This document shows, one piece after another, positions 8,915-18,628 of a DNA stretch of 64,000 nt (positions are counted from its first letter, which is position 1; each line of letters begins with the position of its first letter). The stretch spans positions 1-64,000 of the forward strand of contig CALRVE020000005.1 in assembly GCA_943371535.1 (NCBI GenBank), given 5' to 3'. Below the pieces are notes generated by a model, which worked only from the letters and a program-made list of their open reading frames with translations, made no database searches and was not told the origin of the DNA. The position numbers were made by a program, and so were the translations under genes. Source of the DNA: UBA1930 sp943371535 (GTDB lineage Bacteria; Bacteroidota; Bacteroidia; Chitinophagales; Chitinophagaceae).

Positions 8915-9604
8915 ATGAATAAAGTCCCATACAGTCATCATCATAAACATTTGGTTGCAGTAGATTGCATCATATTTGGGTTTGATGGTAAAGAGTTAAA
9001 AGCATTGCTTATTAAAAGAGCATTAGAACCTCAGGTGGGTAAGTGGTCGCTTATGGGTGGTTTTGTAACAGATGAAGAAAGTGTTCATACTTCTGCATCA
9101 AGAGTGTTACAAAATTTAACTGGGTTATCTAACGTTTATATGGAGCAGTTACATTGCTTTGGCAATTTACATAGAGATACGGCTGCAAGGGTTATTTCAG
9201 TTGCTTTCTTTGCTTTAATTAAGTTGGATGATTATAGTGAGGATTTAATGAAAGAACATCATGCAAAATGGTTTTCTTTAAATAAAATTCCTGCATTAAT
9301 TTTTGATCATAAAAAAATGATTCAATTAGCTCAAGAACGATTGCAGCAAAAAGTAATTAGTCATCCAATAGGTTTTGAATTACTACCCAACAAGTTTACG
9401 TTGCAACAATTACAAGCATTGTATGAAGCGGTTTACAATACTTCTTTTGATAAAAGAAATTTTACTAAAAAAATTCTATCGCTAGATCTGCTTCAGAAAT
9501 TAGAAGAGAAAGACAAAGAGTCGTCTAGAAAAGGTTCGTTTCTCTATGTTTTCAACAAATCAAAATATCAACAACTCAACAAAGAAGGCATCAAATTTTT
9601 ATAA
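8915..9604 (+). CDS. Nudix-domain transcriptional regulator, probable arabinose regulator (NrtR/AraR type)
   Basis: The product has 229 residues from the ATG at 8915; a longer reading from 8876 would overlap araA and is less likely. Residues 1-140 form a Nudix-fold domain (VAVDCIIFGFDGKELKALLIKR, WSLMGGFV) in which the catalytic Nudix box is degenerate, as in sugar-sensing regulators of this type. The C-terminal 90 residues contain the winged-helix region of NrtR-like proteins (FTLQQLQALYEAVYNTSFDKRNFTKKIL). Bacteroides uses a Nudix-family AraR to control arabinose genes, and the position here supports the same role. The ligand is inferred, not seen. Confidence 0.8.
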   Translation: MNKVPYSHHHKHLVAVDCIIFGFDGKELKALLIKRALEPQVGKWSLMGGFVTDEESVHTSASRVLQNLTGLSNVYMEQLHCFGNLHRDTAARVISVAFFALIKLDDYSEDLMKEHHAKWFSLNKIPALIFDHKKMIQLAQERLQQKVISHPIGFELLPNKFTLQQLQALYEAVYNTSFDKRNFTKKILSLDLLQKLEEKDKESSRKGSFLYVFNKSKYQQLNKEGIKFL

Positions 9605-9617
9605 ATCAATCAATAGT

Positions 9618-10733
9618 ATGAAATATTTATTTTATTCTTTTTTTTCAATCATTGTATTAGTAAGTGGTTGTAAAGGAACAAAAGATACAACCAAGTCATC
9701 TAGCATCACTAAATCTGTTTATGGAAAAGTGAATGACCAAGAAGTTTACTTATTTACATTAACCAACAACAAAGGCAACCAAGTTAAAATTACCAATTAT
9801 GGTGGCATTGTTGCATCATGGACTTTCCCGAACAAAACTGGTAAAAAAGAAAATATTGTAATAGGTTTTGATAGTATAACTCAATACCTACATCAACCAC
9901 CTTATTTTGGGGCACTGATTGGTAGATATGGTAATAGAATTGCCAACGGTAAATTTAAAATAGACTCTACAGAATATACTTTAGCTACGAACGATGGTAA
10001 AAATCATTTGCATGGTGGAAATATTGGGTATGATAAAGTAATTTGGGATGCCAAAATTGTAAATGATACAACACCTACTTTAGTTTTAAATTATTTAAGT
10101 AAAGATGGAGAAGAAGGTTATCCTGGAAACTTATCTATGCAAGTGAGATATACATTAACCAATGACGATGAGTTAGAAATTGAGTACAAAGCAACAACTG
10201 ATAAACCTACCATTGTGAATTTAACTCAACACAATTATTACAATTTAAGTGGAGATGTAAACAACACAATTTTAAATCATAGTTTAATGATTGATGCCGA
10301 TAACTATACACCTGTTGATAGCACATTAATTCCAACAGGGGAAATAAAATCGGTTTCGAATACGCCTTTTGATTTTAAGCAAATGCAAAAAATTGGGTCA
10401 AGAATAGATGCCGTTACAGGAGGTTACGATCATAATTGGGTGCTAAATAAAAAAGATACATCTCTTACAATGGTTGCCACACTTTGGGATGAAGTAAGTG
10501 GCAGAAAAATGGATGTATATACTACAGAACCTGGATTGCAATTTTATTCAGGAAATTTTATGAACGGAAAATTTATTAACTACGATGGTAACCCATTGAA
10601 ATATAGAACTGGCTTATGTTTAGAAACGCAGCATTTTCCCAATTCTCCTAATCAGCCTGATTTTCCAACAACTTTATTATTGCCTAACCAACAATATCAT
10701 TCAGTAACAAAATATAAATTGTCTCTACAATAG
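9618..10733 (+). CDS. galM: Aldose 1-epimerase (mutarotase), lipoprotein
   Basis: The start at 9618 gives 371 residues beginning with the lipoprotein signal MKYLFYSFFSIIVLVSGC; a longer reading from 9546 would overlap the regulator. The GalM fold is evident: NYGGIVASWTFPNK, IGRYGNRIANGKF, HGGNIGYDKVIW, the catalytic-His region NLTQHNYYNLSG, GGYDHNW and LCLETQHFPNSPNQPDFP. It interconverts sugar anomers, probably in the periplasm, and closes the arabinose operon. Regulator and epimerase are separated by 13 bases. Confidence 0.93.
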   Translation: MKYLFYSFFSIIVLVSGCKGTKDTTKSSSITKSVYGKVNDQEVYLFTLTNNKGNQVKITNYGGIVASWTFPNKTGKKENIVIGFDSITQYLHQPPYFGALIGRYGNRIANGKFKIDSTEYTLATNDGKNHLHGGNIGYDKVIWDAKIVNDTTPTLVLNYLSKDGEEGYPGNLSMQVRYTLTNDDELEIEYKATTDKPTIVNLTQHNYYNLSGDVNNTILNHSLMIDADNYTPVDSTLIPTGEIKSVSNTPFDFKQMQKIGSRIDAVTGGYDHNWVLNKKDTSLTMVATLWDEVSGRKMDVYTTEPGLQFYSGNFMNGKFINYDGNPLKYRTGLCLETQHFPNSPNQPDFPTTLLLPNQQYHSVTKYKLSLQ

Positions 10734-10826
10734 TTTCTGTTTCAGATTATGTAAGTAAGTTACTTATAAAACAATTAAATCATCTTTTTAGGGATGGCTT
10801 AATTGTGTAAAGATTTTTAAATTAAA

Positions 10827-12050
10827 TTATTTTTTTCCTGCGTCATTCTGCGGTCTATATTCAAACACAATTTTTGCATTAAGTTGTAGGTCTGAAGTTA
10901 GAAAAACTTCATAGGTTTTTTTACCTGCTTTAACTAACATTAAAGCTGTATTGGGAGGAATGCTGCCTAAATTATCGGCAACCATTATCAATTCGTGAAT
11001 TGGATTTTCGGCACTCACATTAATTTTTACTTGTAAAGGTTGTGTACTTAATCTGCCACGTAAAATTACTGGATTGCCATTGTGGTAAATTGAAACAGTA
11101 TCATTATCAATTTGTCCATTATCGTACAATTCAATTTCAAGTTCACCTTCGTTTACATATAAGGTTTTAATTAATTTATTTTTTCTATCTTCTAATTCTT
11201 TTACAACTGTATTTTCTTTTCTAGGCTCTTTGATTTTTTTTTCGAATTCATTCTTTTCAGTGGCTTTTTCGCTAGCTATAATTTTTTTGTTTTGTACCAA
11301 AGCATCTTCGGCACCTGGTTTAAATCTGCTTTTAGTAGTAGTGCTTGTTGTATTGTCTTTTTCATTAACACCAGCATTTTTGGGAATTGTTTTATTTTTA
11401 GGTGCTTCTTTTTTTGTATTGGCTAAATTATTTAACGGATTGATGGGTTTTAATAAAAAAGCTTCTTTTTCAAATTCGGTATCAGGTACTTTTTCTAAAT
11501 AAACTATTCCATCGCCACATTCACCTTTGTTTCTCATATTTTGGCTAGTATAATCTCCTTTCAAAATTTCTTTCTTACCATCTTTAATATAATCTAAATA
11601 ACAGGTCATTAAACAAGGTTGAGCTGCACCCGAAATTTTCAGCTCCAACATCTTGGTTTCTTTGATTAAAATGTTTTTAGTTTCATCGGCAAAAATTCCT
11701 TGTAAAGATGCTTTGCCATAAAAGCTTGTATTTAAATACGAGTAAGTAACACCTTCAAGGGCATTGCTTAAAAGATTGTTTATTTGAATTTCGTATTTGT
11801 ATTTATTGTTTCTATCTTCTTCAAACTTGCCTGTAATTGGGTTGTACGATTTTTGTATAAAATAGCCTCTCCAAATACCTGTGATATTTGATTTATTAGA
11901 TTTTTGAGCTTTGTTTTTGGAACCCTTATTAACTTCTGTTGAGTTTGCAACATCATAATTGCCCCTTAAATCAATAGTAGGAGGTTTCTGAGCTATCAGA
12001 AAACTAGAATTCAGCAATAAGTAAATGATAATTGTAAATTTCAATCTCAT
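10827..12050 (-). CDS. Secreted protein of unknown function
   Basis: The 407-residue protein has a signal peptide (cleavage probably near FLIAQ). Residues about 52-200 form a beta-rich domain starting ITGIWRGYFIQ with two Cys (SGAAQPCLMTCY) and another in NKGECGDGIVYLEK. Residues about 205-290 are a low-complexity linker rich in Lys, Asn, Glu and Thr. The last 110 residues are a second beta-rich domain (GELEIELYDNGQIDNDTVSI). I do not recognise the family. It is convergent with galM and its terminator region is weak. Confidence 0.7.
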   Translation of the reverse strand: MRLKFTIIIYLLLNSSFLIAQKPPTIDLRGNYDVANSTEVNKGSKNKAQKSNKSNITGIWRGYFIQKSYNPITGKFEEDRNNKYKYEIQINNLLSNALEGVTYSYLNTSFYGKASLQGIFADETKNILIKETKMLELKISGAAQPCLMTCYLDYIKDGKKEILKGDYTSQNMRNKGECGDGIVYLEKVPDTEFEKEAFLLKPINPLNNLANTKKEAPKNKTIPKNAGVNEKDNTTSTTTKSRFKPGAEDALVQNKKIIASEKATEKNEFEKKIKEPRKENTVVKELEDRKNKLIKTLYVNEGELEIELYDNGQIDNDTVSIYHNGNPVILRGRLSTQPLQVKINVSAENPIHELIMVADNLGSIPPNTALMLVKAGKKTYEVFLTSDLQLNAKIVFEYRPQNDAGKK

Positions 12051-12164
12051 AGAGCAAAACTACATGTGGATGAAGAAACATACTCTCAAAGAACCGTTAA
12101 GGTTTTTTGAGAATAGCGTTAATTGTATCAAAAATAAGGGAGTTTAAGTATGCAATTCATTCGT

Positions 12165-12172
12165 TACTTTTG
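12165..12172 (+). promoter_or_regulatory. Candidate -7 promoter box for thrS
   Basis: TACTTTTG matches the Bacteroidota -7 consensus TAnnTTTG exactly. A TTTA (12143-12146) lies 18 nt upstream, one mismatch from a -33 TTTG box. The thrS start codon is 37 bases downstream. Confidence 0.5.
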
Positions 12173-12208
12173 CTTTCTTTAAAAAAAATCTGTAGAGAAT
12201 AACTGATT

Positions 12209-14146
12209 ATGATTAATGTAAGTTTCCCCGATGGGGCAAGTAGGCAATTTGAAGCTGGAATTTCGGCACTTGATATTGCAAAAAGTATTAGCGAAGGTTT
12301 GGCCAAAAAAGTATTGGCAGCTAGTGTAAATAACGAAGTTTGGGATGCTACAAGACCAATAACCACAGATGTTTCCTTAAAATTATATACTTGGGACGAT
12401 GCAGAAGGTAAAAATACCTTCTGGCATTCTTCTGCACATTTAATGGCAGAAGCTGTTGAAGCGAAGTTTCCTGGAGCTAAATTTTGGGTGGGCCCAGCCT
12501 TAGATAAAGGGTTTTACTACGATATAGATTTGGGCGATAATAAATTGACTGAAGAAGATTTAACTTGGTTAGAGAAGAAAATGAATGAACTCGCCAATCA
12601 AAAAAATGTATTTGTTCGTACCGAAAAGTCAAAAGACGAAGCCATCAATTACTTTACTGAAAAAGGCGATCAGTATAAGTTAGACTTATTGCAAAATTTA
12701 GAAGATGGGAATATCACTTTTTATACCCAAGGTGCATTTACAGATTTATGTCGTGGTCCACACATTCCTAATACTGGTTCAATAAAAGCTATTAAATTAT
12801 TAAGTATTGCAGGTGCTTATTGGAAAGGCGATGAAAAAAATAAACAATTAACCCGTATTTATGGCATCACATTTCCTAACCAAAAAGAGTTAGATGAGTA
12901 TTTGTTAATGTTGGAAGAAGCCAAAAAAAGAGATCATAGAAAATTAGGCAAAGAATTGGGTATTTATACCATGAACGATGATATTGGTTCTGGCTTAATT
13001 CTTTGGATGCCCAATGGAACGGTGATTATTGAAGAATTAGAAAAATTAGCCAAAGAAACCGAAGAAGAAGCAGGTTACAAAAGAGTGGTAACACCACATA
13101 TTGCCAAAGAAAATTTATACTTAACTAGTGGGCATTTACCTTACTATGCCGATAGTATGTTTCCTCCAATGGAAATGGATGGCGAACGCTATTACTTAAA
13201 AGCCATGAACTGTCCTCATCATCATAAAATTTTTGATGCTGAACCCAAAAGTTATAGAGACATGCCATACCGAATTGCAGAGTATGGAACTTGTTATAGA
13301 TATGAGCAAAGTGGTGAATTGTTTGGTTTAATGAGGGTTCGTTGTTTACACATGAACGATGCACATATTTACTGTTCTAAAGAGCAATTTGCTCAAGAGT
13401 TTAAAGCAGTAAATGATATGTACTTAAAATATTTCAAAATATTTGGAATTGATAAATATGTAATGCGTTTAAGTTTACATGATCCTGCTAAGCTGGGAGA
13501 GAAGTATGTAAACGAGCCAGAACTTTGGTTAGAAACCGAAGCTTTGGTAAGAAATGTATTGATAGAAACTGGAGTTCCTTTTGTTGAAGTAAAAGGTGAA
13601 GGAGCATTTTACGGACCTAAAATTGACGTTCAAATTTATAGTGCTATTGGTAGAGAATTTACATTGGCCACCAATCAGGTAGATTTTGCTCAATCACGTA
13701 GCTTTAAATTAAGCTTTACCAATCAACATAACGAAGCCGAAGTTCCTTTAATTATACATCGTGCACCTTTAGGTACACATGAACGTTTTATTGGGTTTTT
13801 ATTAGAACATTATGCAGGTAAATTTCCAGTTTGGTTAGCTCCACTACAAGTAAAAATATTGCCTATTAGCGATAAGTTTATGGATTATGCGGTAGAAGTG
13901 AAAGCTGTTTTACGCAAACATGGGGTGCGAGTAGAAATTGATGAAAGACCAGAAAAAATTGGTAAAAAAATTCGTGAAGCCGAGTTGGCTCGTGTACCTT
14001 ATATGTTAGTGGTAGGCGAAAAAGAAGCAGCAGAAAAGAAGCTTTCTATTCGTCGTCAGGGTAAAGGAGATGTGGGTCAATTAAGCATTGACGAATTTGT
14101 GCAAAACATTGTTGATGAAATTGTTCAACGTAAATCAGGAGAATAG
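12209..14146 (+). CDS. thrS: Threonyl-tRNA synthetase
   Basis: A class II aminoacyl-tRNA synthetase of 645 residues. Domains in order are an N-terminal TGS domain (residues 1-60), the editing domain with FWHSSAHLMAEA (HxxxH), the catalytic core with MNCPHHHKIF and the motif 2 region YRYEQSGELFGLMRVR, and a C-terminal anticodon-binding domain starting near PVWLAPLQVKILPI. All expected zinc- and ATP-binding regions are visible. infC follows after 51 bases and is probably cotranscribed. Confidence 0.98.
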   Translation: MINVSFPDGASRQFEAGISALDIAKSISEGLAKKVLAASVNNEVWDATRPITTDVSLKLYTWDDAEGKNTFWHSSAHLMAEAVEAKFPGAKFWVGPALDKGFYYDIDLGDNKLTEEDLTWLEKKMNELANQKNVFVRTEKSKDEAINYFTEKGDQYKLDLLQNLEDGNITFYTQGAFTDLCRGPHIPNTGSIKAIKLLSIAGAYWKGDEKNKQLTRIYGITFPNQKELDEYLLMLEEAKKRDHRKLGKELGIYTMNDDIGSGLILWMPNGTVIIEELEKLAKETEEEAGYKRVVTPHIAKENLYLTSGHLPYYADSMFPPMEMDGERYYLKAMNCPHHHKIFDAEPKSYRDMPYRIAEYGTCYRYEQSGELFGLMRVRCLHMNDAHIYCSKEQFAQEFKAVNDMYLKYFKIFGIDKYVMRLSLHDPAKLGEKYVNEPELWLETEALVRNVLIETGVPFVEVKGEGAFYGPKIDVQIYSAIGREFTLATNQVDFAQSRSFKLSFTNQHNEAEVPLIIHRAPLGTHERFIGFLLEHYAGKFPVWLAPLQVKILPISDKFMDYAVEVKAVLRKHGVRVEIDERPEKIGKKIREAELARVPYMLVVGEKEAAEKKLSIRRQGKGDVGQLSIDEFVQNIVDEIVQRKSGE

Positions 14147-14197
14147 AAAAATTATTCCTTATTTTTAATTTTCAAATTATAAACCAAACAAGTTTTA

Positions 14198-14800
14198 ATG
14201 GCATTACCATTTAGAGGAGGTAGCGGGGGTGGAAGGTTCAATCCTCGTTTTCAACGTCAACAAGAACCTGAACATCGTATCAACGAAAGAATTAGAGTAC
14301 CTCAGGTACGTTTAGTGGGCGACAATGTAGAAATTGGCATTTACCCTACTCATGAGGCTCTTAAAATTGCCCAAGCACTAGAGTTAGATTTAGTGGAAAT
14401 TTCTCCTCAAGCCGATCCTCCGGTTTGTAAAGCTATCGATTACAAAAAGTTTTTGTACGAGAAGAAGAAGAAGGAAAAAGAAATGAAAGCCAATGCCAAA
14501 CAAAGTGAGGTAAAGGAAGTTCGTTTTACACCTGGTACCGATGACCACGACTTTGATTTTAAAGCCAAACATGCAGAAGGGTTTTTAAAAGATGGCAATA
14601 AAGTAAAAGCGTATGTTCAATTTAAAGGACGTGCCATTATGTTTAAAGAAAGAGGCGAATTGGTATTACTCAAATTTGCTGAACGTTTGGCCGAAGTGGG
14701 TACTCCTGAAACACTACCTAAGCTAGAAGGTAAAAGAATGTTTTTGATGCTTACTCCAAAAACAGCTAAGAAAAAGAAAGAAGAAAAAGATAAACAATAA
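14198..14800 (+). CDS. infC: Translation initiation factor IF-3
   Basis: The 200-residue protein has a Gly/Arg-rich N-terminal tail, then the IF3 N domain (INERIRVPQVRLVGDN), the basic linker helix (DYKKFLYEKKKKEKEMK) and the C domain (VKEVRFTPGTDDHDFDFKAKHAEGFLKDGNKVKAYVQFKGR). IF-3 binds the 30S subunit and enforces start-codon selection. The start is an ordinary ATG. Unlike the common thrS-infC-rpmI-rplT order, a terminator follows immediately and no L35 or L20 gene is present here. Confidence 0.97.
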   Translation: MALPFRGGSGGGRFNPRFQRQQEPEHRINERIRVPQVRLVGDNVEIGIYPTHEALKIAQALELDLVEISPQADPPVCKAIDYKKFLYEKKKKEKEMKANAKQSEVKEVRFTPGTDDHDFDFKAKHAEGFLKDGNKVKAYVQFKGRAIMFKERGELVLLKFAERLAEVGTPETLPKLEGKRMFLMLTPKTAKKKKEEKDKQ

Positions 14801-14802
14801 TA

Positions 14803-14830
14803 AAAAAGGCTTCGTAAGAAGCCTTTTTTT
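14803..14830. terminator. Bidirectional terminator between infC and dnaE
   Basis: AAGGCTTC-GTAA-GAAGCCTT is a perfect 8-bp stem with A tracts on the left and T tracts on the right, so it has a T run on both strands. It sits between the convergent infC and dnaE genes. Confidence 0.9.
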
Positions 14831-14848
14831 ATTTACCACATATTGTAT

Positions 14849-17800
14849 TTAGTTATTTAAACTTACTGTTACTTCAATATCAGGATTGCTTAGTAAAAAT
14901 GATGACATTTCATCGTTCATGCTAAAGCCTCTATCGTTATTTGATAAGGTAATGTTTAGATTTTCTTTGGGTTCAAATAAATTAATTCTTAAACCAGCTT
15001 TGCCAGGATTGCCTTTAATATTCTTCTCTATAAAATTAACTACCTCTGCCGAAACTGAACCTACATGCATGTTTAAATCTATTTGCTTAGTTAGGTTTTG
15101 TTTAGCAGTTTCTAGTAAATGAATATTCAATACTTTAAATTCATACTTATCGGGTTCTCCTTCTTTTTTCCAACCAGTTTTAAAGAAACCAGTGAGTAAT
15201 ACATTTTTTCCTTTTTCTAAATAGTTGGTAAACTTTACATAATCATCGCTCCATAAAGCAATTTCAGTTTTGCCACTATAATCTTCAATGGCTAAAATGC
15301 CAAAATTTCTACCAGTTTTAGTAACCCTATGTTGGGCATCTACTACTAATCCAGCAATACGAATATTTTTATTTAAATAAGATTGAGCTAACGTAGTGCT
15401 TTCTTTTATTTCAATAAAATCATTGAGTGGCATTATTTTATAATGCATTAATTCAAACTTGAAATGGTCTAATGGATGACCACTCATAAAAATGCCTGTT
15501 ACTTCTTTTTCGTGTTCTAATTTTTCAGTTAAAGTCCAAGGTTCACAATTGGGAATTTTTGGTGGTGGAATTTCCATTACTTGTTGTAAATCGCCAAACA
15601 ATGTGTTGGTAGTTCCACTGGTAAGTGAATCTTTCACTTGTCCATAACCAATTATTTTTTCAATTCCTGTTGTACGATCTCCGTCAGGCGTATAAAAATA
15701 TTGAGCTCTGTGAAATTGAGGAAAGCAATCAAATGCACCTGCATAAGCTAAACATTCAATTGATTTTTTATTGACTGCACGTTGATTTACTCTGGTAATA
15801 AATTCGAAAATATCTTTAAAGCCACCGCTTTTACTTCTTTCAATAATTATATTTTCAATAGCATTTTCACCCACCCCTTTTAAGCCACCCATACCAAAAC
15901 GAATTTCTCCTTTTTTGTTAGGTGCAAAACCTTTGATGCTTTCATTAATATCTGGCCCTAATACTTTTAATCCCATGCGTTTGCACTCTTCCATAAAGAA
16001 GGTAATTTTTTCTATACTTCCTGCATGGTTTAATACTGCACTCATGTATTCACTTGGGTAGTGGGCTTTTAAATAGGCTGTTTGATAAGCCACAAAAGCA
16101 TAACAGGTTGAGTGAGATTTATTGAAGGCATATTGAGCAAATGCTTCCCAATCGGTCCAAATTTTTTCTAGTTTATCTGCAGGATGCCCCTTTGCAGTTG
16201 CACCATCTATAAACTTGGTTTTCATTTTATCTAGTACTTCTTTTTGCTTTTTACCCATTGCTTTTCGTAACACATCTGCATCGCCTTTGGTAAAGCCTCC
16301 AATACTTTGGCTGAGCAACATTACCTGTTCTTGATATACAGTAATACCATAGGTTTCATCTAAATACTCTTGCAGTTCGGGTACATCATATACAATTTCT
16401 TCTCTACCATGTTTACGTGCAATAAAGTTGGGAATGTATGCAATAGGGCCTGGACGATACAAGGCATTCATGGCAATTAAATCGGCAAATTGATCGGGCT
16501 TTAATTCCCTCAAATACTTTTGCATGCCCACACTTTCAAACTGAAATGTGCCATTGGTTTCACCCTTTTGATAGAGTTGGAAAGTTTTTTCATCATCTAA
16601 TGGAAGTGTGTCTAAATCTATAGTAACACCATGATTTTGTTTGATGAGTTCTAATGCTGTTTTTAAAATCGACAATGTTTTTAAACCTAAAAAGTCCATT
16701 TTAATTACACCAGCTTCTTCAATAACACTTCCTTCAATTTGAGTAACCCACAAATCCGAATCTTTGGCTGTTGCAACAGGAATTAGTTCTGTTAAATCTT
16801 TTGGGGCAATGATAATACCTGCAGCATGTAAGCCTGTATTACGAACACTGCCTTCTAAACGTTCAGCTTCTTTTAAAACCCTTGTTCTTAAGTCGTTATT
16901 GTTGAGGTTATATATTTCACGTAATCTTCTTGCATTGTCAATGTCTTCAGGTGTGTAACCTTTTTCTTCTAAGCTTTTTTCACCTTCTTTTACAGTGAGT
17001 GGGGCATGCAAAATTTTACCCAATTCTGTACCGGGTTTATCACTTACTAATTTTGCTAAAGCATTACTTTCTGGCAGAGGCAAATCCATTACACGAGCAA
17101 CATCTTTAATACTACTTTTTGCTGCCATTGTACCAAAAGTTACAATTTGTGCCACTTGCGATTTGCTGTATTTCTGTACTACATAATCAATTACTTTTTG
17201 CCTTCCTTCGTCGTCAAAGTCAGTATCAATATCGGGCATGCTCTTTCTGTCTGGGTTAAGAAACCTTTCAAAAAGCAAATTGTATTTTATAGGATCAATA
17301 TTGGTAATGCCAATACAATAAGCAACAACAGAACCAGCAGCAGATCCACGTCCTGGGCCTATAAAAACACCCATATTTCTGCCAGCTTTAATAAAGTCGC
17401 TCACAATTAAAAAATAACCAGCAAATCCCATTGTTTTAATGGTAAAAAGTTCAAAATCTATTCGTTCTCTGGTAGTTTCTTCAATCTCTCCATAGCGTTG
17501 TTTGGCTCCTTCGTAAGTAAGGTGTTTTAAAAACTCCCACTGATTATTTACATCGGGTTTAATAATATCTTTTCCAATTACTTCATCTGAAAAGTGAATT
17601 TGAAATTCTTTAGGAATAGGAAATGCTGGTAAGAGAATATCTTTCTTCAAATTCAGCACTTCAATTTTATCTACAATGGCGTTGGTGTTATCAATACTTT
17701 CAGGAATATCGCTAAACAATTGTTTCATTTCTGCGGTAGTCTTGAAATAAAACTGATCGTTCGGAAATTTAAAACGCTTGTTTTTTATTTGAGCATCGTC

Positions 17801-18571
17801 ATTTACAATATCATCAAAGCCTGGTGTAGCTTGCTTTTCGCCAGTGTTGATGCATAATAAAATGTCATGAGCATTGTAATCATCCTTATCGGTATAATGA
17901 CTATCGTTTGTAGCAATAACTTTTACATTGTGCTTTTGAGCAAATTTTAGTAAAGTTTCATTTATTTTAATTTGTTCTTTAATATTATGGCGTTGAATTT
18001 CTACATAGTAATCTTCGCCAAACATATCTAACCACCATTTAAATTCTTTTTCTGCATTTTCTTCACTATCGTGTAAAATGGTTTGTGGTACATATGCACC
18101 AATGCAACAAGTTGTAGCAATTAAGCCTTCATGATATTTTTCAATTAATTCTTTATCAATACGAGGGTACTTGCTGTACATTCCTTCAATATAACCAAGA
18201 GAGGTAAGCTTAATTAAATTTTGATAGCCTACTTTATTTTTGGCCAATAAAACCTGATGGTAACGATGATCTTTTTCACCTTTAGTAAATGCTTTTGCAT
18301 GGCGATCTTTTACTACATAAAATTCGCAGCCAACAACAGGTTTTACAATAGGTTCTAGTATGTCTTTTCCGTTGGCATCTTGACCAACAATTTTTGTTTT
18401 TTTCCAAGCTTGAGCAACAAACTCAAAAGCACCAAACATATTGCCATGATCGGTAATGGCTAATGCTGGCATATTATCTCTCATGGCTTTATCGTACAAG
18501 CTTTTAATAGAAGCTGCACCATCTAACAATGAATATTGTGTATGAACGTGTAAGTGAGAAAATGGTGTCAA
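14849..18571 (-). CDS. dnaE: DNA polymerase III subunit alpha
   Basis: The 1240-residue replicative polymerase carries, in order, the PHP domain (FSHLHVHTQYSLLDGAASIK, then ITDHGNMFGAFEF), the polymerase palm with the catalytic aspartates in MPDIDTDFDDEGRQ near residue 443, the fingers and tandem helix-hairpin-helix region, and a C-terminal OB-fold domain (IRIAGLVVDAQHRVTKTGRNFGILAIED). Length is normal for DnaE. The start codon is TTG (complement of 18569-18571): no in-frame ATG precedes the PHP motif. A tandem 14-base repeat begins within two bases upstream of this start. Confidence 0.97.
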   Translation of the reverse strand: MTPFSHLHVHTQYSLLDGAASIKSLYDKAMRDNMPALAITDHGNMFGAFEFVAQAWKKTKIVGQDANGKDILEPIVKPVVGCEFYVVKDRHAKAFTKGEKDHRYHQVLLAKNKVGYQNLIKLTSLGYIEGMYSKYPRIDKELIEKYHEGLIATTCCIGAYVPQTILHDSEENAEKEFKWWLDMFGEDYYVEIQRHNIKEQIKINETLLKFAQKHNVKVIATNDSHYTDKDDYNAHDILLCINTGEKQATPGFDDIVNDDAQIKNKRFKFPNDQFYFKTTAEMKQLFSDIPESIDNTNAIVDKIEVLNLKKDILLPAFPIPKEFQIHFSDEVIGKDIIKPDVNNQWEFLKHLTYEGAKQRYGEIEETTRERIDFELFTIKTMGFAGYFLIVSDFIKAGRNMGVFIGPGRGSAAGSVVAYCIGITNIDPIKYNLLFERFLNPDRKSMPDIDTDFDDEGRQKVIDYVVQKYSKSQVAQIVTFGTMAAKSSIKDVARVMDLPLPESNALAKLVSDKPGTELGKILHAPLTVKEGEKSLEEKGYTPEDIDNARRLREIYNLNNNDLRTRVLKEAERLEGSVRNTGLHAAGIIIAPKDLTELIPVATAKDSDLWVTQIEGSVIEEAGVIKMDFLGLKTLSILKTALELIKQNHGVTIDLDTLPLDDEKTFQLYQKGETNGTFQFESVGMQKYLRELKPDQFADLIAMNALYRPGPIAYIPNFIARKHGREEIVYDVPELQEYLDETYGITVYQEQVMLLSQSIGGFTKGDADVLRKAMGKKQKEVLDKMKTKFIDGATAKGHPADKLEKIWTDWEAFAQYAFNKSHSTCYAFVAYQTAYLKAHYPSEYMSAVLNHAGSIEKITFFMEECKRMGLKVLGPDINESIKGFAPNKKGEIRFGMGGLKGVGENAIENIIIERSKSGGFKDIFEFITRVNQRAVNKKSIECLAYAGAFDCFPQFHRAQYFYTPDGDRTTGIEKIIGYGQVKDSLTSGTTNTLFGDLQQVMEIPPPKIPNCEPWTLTEKLEHEKEVTGIFMSGHPLDHFKFELMHYKIMPLNDFIEIKESTTLAQSYLNKNIRIAGLVVDAQHRVTKTGRNFGILAIEDYSGKTEIALWSDDYVKFTNYLEKGKNVLLTGFFKTGWKKEGEPDKYEFKVLNIHLLETAKQNLTKQIDLNMHVGSVSAEVVNFIEKNIKGNPGKAGLRINLFEPKENLNITLSNNDRGFSMNDEMSSFLLSNPDIEVTVSLNN

Positions 18572-18573
18572 TT

Positions 18574-18621
18574 GAATTAAGAATTAGAAATTAAGAATTA
18601 GAAATTAAGAATTAGAAATCA
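18574..18621. repeat. Tandem repeat of a 14-base unit upstream of dnaE
   Basis: The unit TTAAGAATTAGAAA is present about three times in a row, directly abutting the dnaE start and ending close to the stop codon of the beta-propeller gene. Confidence 0.8.
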
Positions 18622-18628
18622 GCAATTT

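Noticed and set aside
12091..12112. Possible attenuator hairpin AACC-GTTAA-GGTT plus T run upstream of thrS
   Set aside because: The stem is only four to five base pairs; not a credible terminator or T-box, and Bacteroidota generally lack T-boxes.
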